Shown here piece by piece: positions 35,484 through 43,400 of a stretch of 64,000 nt of DNA. The notes beneath the pieces were generated by a model. It had not been told where the DNA came from. It ran no database searches and saw only the letters and a program-made list of their open reading frames with translations. The position numbers and the translations under genes are program-made. The DNA is from Candidatus Litorirhabdus singularis (lineage in GTDB: Bacteria > Pseudomonadota > Gammaproteobacteria > Pseudomonadales > Halieaceae): the NCBI RefSeq assembly GCF_026262625.1, contig NZ_SHNN01000001.1:1488001-1552000 (forward strand). Direction: 5' to 3'. Numbering within the stretch: the stretch's first letter is position 1; every line of letters begins with the position of its first letter.

Positions 35484-36838
35484 GAAGTCTCTCTCATTGT
35501 AAGAAGATGGTGTCGCGCCAGTGCATACGAGGCGATATTTTTAAGTGCGATACTGCTGCTGAAAACACAGGCCAGGCCTGCAGCTCCGAATTCGGGTCCG
35601 ACCCACAGACTGCCTCCCAGCGCTGCGAGCATTGCAAGCACCAGGGTCGAAAGCTCCTTTGCTGCTGCGCCGGCCATGTTGAGCATAACGCCCGACAGGC
35701 CAGTCACTGCGTTGATCAGATATCCGATGCTTAGTATCGTCAGATATATTCCAAGATCGCCAAATTCTTCACCAAACAATCCGGCCAGTGGGTTCGCCAG
35801 AGCGATCAGTGCAACTGCTACGGGCAGGAATACGGCGGTTGAAATCAGCTGGGTGCGGCGTAGCAGGCTGAGCATACCGGGAGCGTCATTTGCCGCCGCC
35901 TGACGCGCAAATACGGGGGCGAACACAGCTGCCAGTAACAGGAGTAAGGTAGTCACCACGTTGATTAATTTGTGGGCTACGGAAAACACTCCAATCTCTG
36001 CAGTGTCGACGTACAGGGGCATGACAACAAACGGTAAATGCATGAACCCGATACTGAGCACGCCGCATGCCCAAAGCGAAAGTAGCTCTCTGCGTACCGA
36101 GGTAGGTGACGTTTTTTCTTGTCTGTGCGGGGGCACGTCGGGTGGCAGTTGCGCCAGTTTTTGCCTGAGTCTGGAGTGTAACGCTAGTGGAGTGATCAGC
36201 AGGCTCAGGCTGAAAGCTGTTAGCAGCGTTATCGTTGTAAGCGCCTGCCCGGTAACCCAGCAAACGGCACAAACCAGTAGCAGTGCCATGGGTGAAGTCA
36301 GGCTTTCCAGAGTGACTGCCGCCAGTGCGGCTCCGGTCGCCTTTAGCGATTCGGCATACAACCTGACTAAGGCAAACAGTGGAGCAGTGAAGGCAACTCC
36401 CATAAGTAACCACGTATACTGCGTCGAGTTAGGCGGCTGATCCACGGGCAGAAACATAGCTAGCGGAATAGCGGCCAGAAGCACTAACAATAACCACAGA
36501 CGCACTATTCTGCGGCGGGCATTTCTTAATAGCTGCCTTATAGCGTCACCCTGCTGTTCGCCGTAGGCGACCGATGCCATACGCATGGCTCTGGTGGGTA
36601 ATCCCATTCCCAGTACTTCCCCTGCCAAGCATGTCCAGGAAGTAAATAACTGCAAAACGCCCAGCCCCCCCGCGCCTGCCATAGTACCTACCACCAGTTG
36701 GGCGGCGAATTGCGCCAGAATGGCGCCACCGCGACTGGCAGCAAGTTTGCACACGGGCAGGAACCGGCGTATCCGGCGCAGGGCGGACTGATCGATGGCG
36801 GGAGCAGCAACCTGACTGGCGCTCAGCTCAGCCAGCAT
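35480..36838 (-). CDS. Oligosaccharide flippase (Wzx-like)
   Basis: An integral membrane protein with about 12-14 hydrophobic segments of the MATE/PST flippase type. Visible stretches are GAILAQFAAQLVVGTMAGAGGLGVLQLF near the start, IGVFSVAHKLINVVTTLLLLLAAVFAPVFARQ in the middle and IGYLINAVTGLSGVMLNMAG towards the end. It moves lipid-linked repeat units from the cytosolic to the periplasmic face. The open frame extends to 36961, well inside the GT4 gene. I prefer the ATG at 36838, which overlaps that gene by 11 bp and gives 452 residues, normal for Wzx. The ATG at 36880 is an alternative. Confidence 0.82.
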   Translation of the reverse strand: MLAELSASQVAAPAIDQSALRRIRRFLPVCKLAASRGGAILAQFAAQLVVGTMAGAGGLGVLQLFTSWTCLAGEVLGMGLPTRAMRMASVAYGEQQGDAIRQLLRNARRRIVRLWLLLVLLAAIPLAMFLPVDQPPNSTQYTWLLMGVAFTAPLFALVRLYAESLKATGAALAAVTLESLTSPMALLLVCAVCWVTGQALTTITLLTAFSLSLLITPLALHSRLRQKLAQLPPDVPPHRQEKTSPTSVRRELLSLWACGVLSIGFMHLPFVVMPLYVDTAEIGVFSVAHKLINVVTTLLLLLAAVFAPVFARQAAANDAPGMLSLLRRTQLISTAVFLPVAVALIALANPLAGLFGEEFGDLGIYLTILSIGYLINAVTGLSGVMLNMAGAAAKELSTLVLAMLAALGGSLWVGPEFGAAGLACVFSSSIALKNIASYALARHHLLTMRETS

Positions 36839-38075
36839 GTTGTAAGTACCGTGCCTCAGGAACACCGTTGTCGGAGCCATTGTTACGTAAGCCCATGTCC
36901 AGGGTTCGATGCATCTGCTTAAACAGAGCGCTCCAGGTGTAACGCCGCCGTATGAGATCACGAGAATTCAGCTGCAGGCGCTGCCAGAGCTGCGGGTCAG
37001 TGAGCAGACGGTCCACAGCGTTGGCCATGTCATGGGGCTTGTCGGCGACCAGTAAATGTTTGCCGTGCTCCACATCGATACCTTCCGCACCCACGCTTGT
37101 GGTTACCGTCGGTATACCGCGCGCCATCGCGTCAAGCACCTTGACCTTCATACCACTGCCGAACAGCAGCGGTGCCACTGATACGCGGCTGTCACGGTAG
37201 ATCTCTTGTAGGTCGGGAACAAAGCCTTTCAGGGAGATTCCCTCCCAATTTGCCGCAGCTGCCTGCAGACGTTGATCCGGATTCTTGCCGACAATATCAA
37301 AGCGCAGCTCGGGGTGGCGTTTGACCAGCTTTGGCCACACTTGCTCAATAAACCACAACAAGCCCTGGGCATTAGGCTCCCATCCCAGGAAGCCGACATA
37401 CATAAGCTTCTTCGATGTTGCTGCATGGAGGAGGTCGGGCAGTTCCAGTTGTTGGTCGTCGCCGAGGTGGAAAGTCTGATGTAGTTTGGCGGCGTCGACT
37501 CCGAGGTCTGCTAGCTCACGAGCATCGTTTGGCGCAGCAAAGGTCAGGTCCGTCAGTTGCGCAACAGAAGTTTCATATTTCTTTACCCGTCTTGCTTCGA
37601 GCCAGGCTGCAAACCGCATAGCGGGATTTCCCGGGAGCTCGGCAAAGCGTTGCCACATTTTGAAGTACGCATTGTGCGCATGATAAACAGTGAGGCCATC
37701 GTAGGCGGGCGGCAGATAGGAAAATACCTCGTAGTGATCCAGAAATACGATGTCTTGCTCGCCGGCCAGCGCTGCGATGCCGGCCTGTAACTGTGGGCTG
37801 TGGCTGCGTAAGACGTTTAGCGGTATACGGCTGAGATAACTTCTGGCCAGATTGCCAAAGCTGCGTGGTATGTGCAGGGCATCGTGAAGATGATTACGGC
37901 AAGGTGATATGGTGTAGAACTCCTCCAGATAGCTGGCGTCTTCAAGCTTGAGCGGACAGGCAAGAGTGACTTCATAGCGCTCTGCTAATGTTTGCAGCAG
38001 TTTGAGGCTTTTCACCTTGCCGCCGCTTTGAGCGGGGAATGGCAGTTCTGGAGTGATAAACAGCAGCTTTTTCAT
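36828..38075 (-). CDS. Family 4 glycosyltransferase
   Basis: A 415-residue GT-B fold enzyme. The N-terminal acceptor domain starts KKLLFITPELPFPAQSGGKVKSLKLL. The donor domain has LMYVGFLGWEPNAQGLLWFIEQVWP, the catalytic/nucleotide region VSVAPLLFGSGMKVKVLDAMARGIPTVTT and the E-x7-E-like GAEGIDVEHG. It resembles the GT4 group associated with PEP-CTERM/exosortase-linked polysaccharide loci (TIGR03087-like), though no exosortase is seen here. The ATG at 38075 replaces the longer frame at 38138, which runs through the sigma-54 promoter. It is first in the operon GT4-flippase-sulfotransferase. Confidence 0.85.
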   Translation of the reverse strand: MKKLLFITPELPFPAQSGGKVKSLKLLQTLAERYEVTLACPLKLEDASYLEEFYTISPCRNHLHDALHIPRSFGNLARSYLSRIPLNVLRSHSPQLQAGIAALAGEQDIVFLDHYEVFSYLPPAYDGLTVYHAHNAYFKMWQRFAELPGNPAMRFAAWLEARRVKKYETSVAQLTDLTFAAPNDARELADLGVDAAKLHQTFHLGDDQQLELPDLLHAATSKKLMYVGFLGWEPNAQGLLWFIEQVWPKLVKRHPELRFDIVGKNPDQRLQAAAANWEGISLKGFVPDLQEIYRDSRVSVAPLLFGSGMKVKVLDAMARGIPTVTTSVGAEGIDVEHGKHLLVADKPHDMANAVDRLLTDPQLWQRLQLNSRDLIRRRYTWSALFKQMHRTLDMGLRNNGSDNGVPEARYLQHAG

Positions 38076-38112
38076 CGGTTTTCTCGCACAGTGACTAACG
38101 TGATTGGAGGTA

Positions 38113-38130
38113 GTGCAGTGAACATGCCAA
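38113..38130 (-). promoter_or_regulatory. Sigma-54 promoter of the GT4-flippase-sulfotransferase operon
   Basis: Minus strand TTGGCATGTTCACTGCAC: -24 TTGGCATG and -12 CTGCA with the correct 10-bp spacing. It lies 38 bp before the ATG at 38075. Confidence 0.65.
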
Positions 38131-38258
38131 CCACACAAAAACTCTCGACGAAATCGCTAACTTATTGAAAAATAATGCTTTTTTCTCCCTCCTAAGCATT
38201 CTGCGGTGACAATTTAGTGTCTGCGACGCTTGTCTTGGTGGCCATTTCCTAATTCAGC

Positions 38259-38271
38259 TCGCAAATTGAAA
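38259..38271. promoter_or_regulatory. LuxO-like activator site between two sigma-54 promoters
   Basis: TCGCAAATTGAAA fits the dyad with one mismatch in the right arm. The extended stretch 38258-38284 matches the region upstream of the wzz operon (complement of 25090-25116) at about 22 of 27 bases, including a second GCGA element. A separate perfect dyad with ACTCG/CGAGT arms lies at 38271-38285. It sits about 75-90 bp from the plus-strand promoter and about 130-145 bp from the minus-strand one. Confidence 0.55.
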
Positions 38272-38345
38272 CTCGTATCGCGAGTTACCGCTTGATGAAT
38301 TTCCTTAGAACGTGAATTATCTATAAATATCAATGGCTTGGGGTT

Positions 38346-38363
38346 TTGGTGCGCGTATTGCAA
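38346..38363 (+). promoter_or_regulatory. Sigma-54 promoter of the priming sugar transferase
   Basis: TTGGTGCGCGTATTGCAA: -24 TTGGTGCG and -12 TTGCA with 10 bp between GG and GC. The ATG at 38405 lies about 32 bp after the expected start site, and GGAG precedes it. Confidence 0.7.
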
Positions 38364-38404
38364 TACGATCTGTGAAGTATTAAATCTATTCTGTGGAGAA
38401 ACCA

Positions 38405-39097
38405 ATGCCTGCTTTATCGTCGCAAGAGAAAGACTACAAAATACGCCCGTCGGTCGGTGTGCGTGGTGCCGCTGCCAGAGTCTCTGGTGTAATTATTTAT
38501 GAGCGCAGTAAGCGCTTTATTGATTGTCTGGTTGCGGGGTTGGGCCTGTTGGCCTTGAGTCCTTTATTTGCCTTGATGGCAATAGCTATCAAAGCCGATT
38601 CTCCGGGCCCCGTGTTGTTCTCCCAAACTCGATTGGGCCAGGGCGGCGCGCCGTTCAGGTGTTGGAAATTACGCTCAATGTTTTTGGACGCCGAGCAAAG
38701 CAAGCAGACGTTACTGACAGGTAATGAGATGGAGGGTGGCACCATTTTTAAGATAAAACAGGATCCGCGTATAACCCGCGTCGGTCGTTTTATCCGCAAG
38801 GCGTCAATTGATGAATTACCGCAGTTATGGAACGTATGGGTCGGTGATATGTCGCTGGTTGGTCCACGGCCACCCGTGCCGCAGGAAGTGGCCAATTACA
38901 CCGCGTACGACAGGCAGCGATTGATGGTAAAGCCGGGCATCACCTGCATCTGGCAAGTATCAGGGCGCAGCGATATTCCTTTTGAGGATCAGGTGGCGCT
39001 TGATATCAAATACATTGGTGGGCGCTCACTGCTTACCGATGTGCGGCTTTTGTTGCGCACTATTCCTGCCGTCTTGTTTGCGCGCGGAGCCTACTAG
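38405..39097 (+). CDS. Priming sugar transferase (WcaJ/EpsL type)
   Basis: A 230-residue polyprenyl-phosphate sugar-1-phosphate transferase that begins repeat-unit synthesis. It has one hydrophobic anchor (about 45-65, LVAGLGLLALSPLFALMAIAI), then the conserved motifs SPGPVLFSQTRLGQGG, FRCWKLRSM, DPRITRVGRFIRKASIDELPQLWNV, GDMSLVGPRPP and PGITCIWQVSGRSD. It lacks the N-terminal membrane bundle and CoA-binding domain of the long forms, so it is of the short type. A GTG 12 bp upstream is in frame, but the ATG at 38405 has the GGAG. It is divergent from the GT4 operon. Confidence 0.9.
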   Translation: MPALSSQEKDYKIRPSVGVRGAAARVSGVIIYERSKRFIDCLVAGLGLLALSPLFALMAIAIKADSPGPVLFSQTRLGQGGAPFRCWKLRSMFLDAEQSKQTLLTGNEMEGGTIFKIKQDPRITRVGRFIRKASIDELPQLWNVWVGDMSLVGPRPPVPQEVANYTAYDRQRLMVKPGITCIWQVSGRSDIPFEDQVALDIKYIGGRSLLTDVRLLLRTIPAVLFARGAY

Positions 39098-39302
39098 TGT
39101 GCAAGCTATGGCGTTCAGTTCGCATAGACTGCGCGCTATGCCCGCCAGGTGTCGCGTCGTGCTATCAACGCCGTGGATTGGGTGGGGCAAGAAGCTGGCA
39201 GCAACCTGCCAATGGGTGGTAGCTCAAACCCGGTCAAGCCTATCTGCTGTCCAAGCAGGGTCAGGTTAGAGCGATCGAAGTAGAGTATACGAGCCCAAAG
39301 CC

Positions 39303-40235
39303 TTAGCTCTGTCTCAGATATTGGCTCAGCCGCACCTCCTCACCGTAGTCGTCGTAATCACCCAGTGTTCGGAGTTCGCGGAACCTACCCCAGTTGATAG
39401 TGTGGTAACGCGGTGGATGATCCTTGTCCACTGTGCTGTGCAGAGGCTCATAGTTGGCGCTGTAAGCGGGGTTGAGAAAAAACGGAGCACTGTAACGTGC
39501 TTCATTGCCGCTGCCAGCCACGCGGTGCAGGGGAGCTCTGTAACGATCGTTTGACCACACTTGGACAACGTCGCCCAGGTTGATGACAAGCGCGTCATCC
39601 TGCGCCGCTACGGGCACCCACTGTTCTTGCACGAAGACTTCAAGTCCAGCAACCTGATCCAGAGACAATACAGTCACTGCGCCTGAATCTGTATGCGGGT
39701 TAATGCCCAGTGCCGATTCTGTAGCTGCGCTCTCGCCGTGTTTGCCCGGGAAGTAGTTAAGGCGCAGAAAGCTGGTGTGCGAGGGTTGAAAACTGCGTAG
39801 CAGCAGGCCAGGTTTTGCGCCAAGATTATGGCCAATGGCTTCCACAAAGACAAATGCCAGGCGCTCGCAGGCGGCATAATGCTCTAGCATGGCTGACTTG
39901 AAGCCCGGTGCCTGATGCGGCCATTGTGGGCGCTGGGTGGCGCCATCTGCCGGGCCGTAATCAAATACCTGCTTGCGATCAATCTCGTTGCCGGTGCGCT
40001 CCTGGTCATAGTAACCCCAGGGGTTTTCCTGGCTGCGTGATATAGCCAGTTTGCTGGCTTGGGGTTGTGCAAAGAAATTGCGCATCTCATCATGCACTGC
40101 GCTGATGCCCTCAGCCTTTATGCCATGCCCTACAACCTGAAACAGTCCCCAATGACGGCAGGCTTCATCTAGTGCGTGCAGCGTCTGGCGACTGCCAATA
40201 TCCTTGAGGTCGATAACTGGAATATTGGTGTTCAT
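39303..40235 (-). CDS. Isopenicillin-N-synthase-like Fe(II)/2-oxoglutarate oxygenase
   Basis: A 310-residue enzyme of the 2OG-Fe(II)/IPNS family. The N-terminal DIOX-type block is IPVIDLKDIG then HWGLFQVVGHGI. The iron ligands lie in INPHTDSGAVT (His and Asp) and APLHRV (distal His), and the RxS co-substrate motif is RYSAPFF. The ATG at 40235 is favoured over the frame start at 40313 because GAGAAGAG precedes it and the product begins at the typical family position. Such bacterial proteins are annotated as ethylene-forming-like or gibberellin-oxidase-like, but the substrate is unknown. It has no operon partners. Confidence 0.85.
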   Translation of the reverse strand: MNTNIPVIDLKDIGSRQTLHALDEACRHWGLFQVVGHGIKAEGISAVHDEMRNFFAQPQASKLAISRSQENPWGYYDQERTGNEIDRKQVFDYGPADGATQRPQWPHQAPGFKSAMLEHYAACERLAFVFVEAIGHNLGAKPGLLLRSFQPSHTSFLRLNYFPGKHGESAATESALGINPHTDSGAVTVLSLDQVAGLEVFVQEQWVPVAAQDDALVINLGDVVQVWSNDRYRAPLHRVAGSGNEARYSAPFFLNPAYSANYEPLHSTVDKDHPPRYHTINWGRFRELRTLGDYDDYGEEVRLSQYLRQS

Positions 40236-40458
40236 CGTGTGCTCTTCTCTGGGTCTGCTTGCGCGGTCTGTCACCCGAATTGTCCTGTTGATGGGGTGCA
40301 GAAGCAAGCACATAGCAGGTCTGAGCTATTGCTCATGCCAGCCATCGAAAAGAGATATTATAGAGTCTGAAGCTCGGTACGTGTCAGCCCGACTGCAGCG
40401 TGATTATCAGGTTCGCTGTAGCCGAGCTGGATTTATTTACGGTGAGTGGGTTGCCCGC

Positions 40459-43400
40459 CTAAAAAGCCCAGCGAACTGTGGCAGTCATCGACATTCTCTC
40501 GAAGTCACTCCGATCTTCGTAATCGTAATTGAGGTAGATGTCGACTGTGTCGGTGGCGTGCAACTCGACACCAATGCCAGCATGGAGAATGAGCTCTTCA
40601 GGCTCTGCACCTGTTGTAACGAAGCTTGGGCCACCGCCGACGAAGGTGGAAGACAACGCCACATTATCCGTCATCGTGTCATAGCCTACTCCCACGTGGG
40701 CACTGATAGACGAGCCCTGTTCATCGAGCGCGTAGGACACACGGCCATCAAGGCCCAGCACCAGCGCATCAAGGTCGTTGCCGTCAACTGCCAGATTCAG
40801 CGAGTCCGCATTTTTCTCCGTGTAAGCATCCTCATCGATAGTGGTATAGGTGGCGCTTATTATGGGTGTGACTGTCAGCCTGTCGTATCTGAAGTCGCGC
40901 CCTAATCCGGCAAACGCGCGTCCATACCAGCTGTCATAGCTGCCCTCGGCCGTGCGGTCAATCTCGGCGAACCGGATTCTACGCTTTGACTCTGACTCGC
41001 TGCTGCCTGCCACGCCGATGAAGTCCATGAACACGTTGTCGCTGATGTTCCACTCTGCGTAGAGTGATAGCTGCATGCTGTCGACGTCCAGCTCATGGTT
41101 CAGCAGACTTGAGTTATCCTCAACTTCCGCTTCCGAGTAGCCAATCGCGCCGCCAAGCAGCCATGAATCATTAATTTGCTGGTCGTAGCCGATAATCAGC
41201 CCATGGTTGTCCACGTCATATCCTGGAACATCGCCGACGTCATCCTGCTCTCCACTGCTACCAAAAGGTCTGATCCACAGGTTTCGACCATTCATTAGCT
41301 CGTCGCCTGCGGCCATGCCCTGACGTGCGGCGACCCGGTTGATAGTTGCATCAGTCAACAAGTTGAGTGACAGGTTGACCATCTGCGAACTCTGCCCAAC
41401 GAGTACCGGCACCAGTTGTGCTGTTGCAGCGCTGACTTCCTCGAGGGTCTCAAGAGAGCCCAGTTCATCAATTACAGCTGCCATGTCGCCGCTTGGGTTA
41501 TCCTCGATAATGACGTCCAGAGACTCCGCCGCGCCCAATGCCCAGCTGGGACCGGTTTGGATAATCGCATCGGCCACGAATAGGCCGCGCTCTACCTCAA
41601 TATCGATGTTGTTCTCGCCGTCATTGACCGCAGTGAAATTCCAGAAGGTGGTGTCATCGGTCACGGTCAGGGTATCGGTTATCAGCGTACCTGCCGAGAT
41701 GACGTCCTGAATCACTTCCTGGTCCGCCAGACCATCATCCGGGTCGACGATGAGCGACAGCTCGCCGCTGGCCGAGAGATCGGCGGTACCGGCCACCGTC
41801 AGCTTGCCGTAACCGCCATCACTGGCATCCAGCACGCCAAGTTCCAACACGCCATCTGTACCCTGGGTGTAGTCCCCGCCGACAAAGCCGGTAACACCAG
41901 CCGGAATGCTAACAGTGCCGGTATTGCTCAGGGATGTGCCGTTCAGGTTCAGGTCTCCCTCAAGGCGACCGCTGTTACTGACGTTGCCGCCCATACCCAT
42001 ATCGATATACATGGAGAAGGCGCCCTCTCCAGAGGAGGCGATGATAGAGCCGCTGTTGCTGAGGCTGGCGCCGCTTTCCATTTGCCCGACATAGATGCCC
42101 GCCGTACTTGAGTTGCCGCTACCGGACCCGGTGACACTGATGGTGCCACTGTTTTCAACCGCGCCAGCTGCAGCCAGTGTCGATTCGATAAGAATACCGC
42201 CAACAGCAGCGCCGCCAGTGCCAGAGACTGTGATATCCAGGGTGTTGGATACCGAGCCTTCCATATAGCCGTCAACCCTCATGCCTGCTGCTGTTGCCAT
42301 GGTGCCGTTGGCAGCAGCCACAATGGTGCCACTGTTGATAACACTGGCACCGGCTTCGATGCTGTCGACGTAAATACCGGCAGCCATGGTTGCGGCAGAG
42401 GCTGTGGTGGCGCCACCGCTGGCCGACACTGAAATCGAGCCGCTGTTCTCCACACTGCCGGTGGCGGCCAGGGTGCTGTGGATCAGCATGCCGTAGGCTT
42501 CTGCTTCCCCGGCAGCGACAGCCGTTGCGCTGATGCCACTGGAATTGAGTATAGTGCCCTCCATTGCGCTGTCGATATGCAGGCCGAAGGCGTCAGCCTC
42601 ACCGGTGCTTGAGGTCATGGAGACCGTGATAGTGCCGGCGTTGACGACTGATGAATCGGCCCCCATAGCGTCGACTTCAATGCCTGTCGCCTCACCGGAG
42701 GCACCGCTGCCGGTGGCGCTGATGGTGCCAGCTTCGGTATTGGTCAAGCTGGCGTTGAGCATGGTTTCGACGTAAATGCCGCGTGCCTCCGCATAGGAGC
42801 CGGCCTCGGTTACGGTGGCGGCAGCGGTGATAGTTCCGCTGTTGGTCAGCGAGGAGCCATCCGCTAGGGAGCTTTCGATAGTGATGCCTTCAGCCGTGGC
42901 ATCGTCGGTGCCGTTCGCGGTCACGGTCAGTATGCCGCTGTTGCTGAGTGTGCCCTCCAAACCACTATCGAGGTCGATACCGTAGGCCTCGGCATCGGTG
43001 GCACCGTTGGCAGTCACCGTGATAGTGCCGTCATTGCTCAAGGTACCCTGCATATCGCCGTCAATGTACAGACCCCAGGCACTGGCCGACTCAGTGGCTG
43101 CTGTGGCCAGTACTGTAATAGTACCCGCATTGGTCAGGGTTGAGTCCATATCCATGGTGCCTGATACCAGTGCGCCGGTAGCCGACACATAGTCGCCGCT
43201 GGCGGTAGCAGTAATAAGCCCGGTCTCTGTGTTGGTAAAGCTGGCGCCTTCCATGTCGTAGATATAAACGCCAGCCGCCTCTGCTTCGCCGGTGACGGCG
43301 GTCGCCTCCGATGTGATCGTGCCTGAGTTGGTCAGCTGCGAGCCGCTGTACATGGTGGAGCTCAAATAGATGCCGGTAGCACTGGCAGATGTCTGGCCGT

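Noticed and set aside
39098-39302. A gene or gene fragment after the priming transferase
   Set aside because: A 50-codon open stretch lies there, but it begins right after a stop, lacks a start and matches nothing I recognise.
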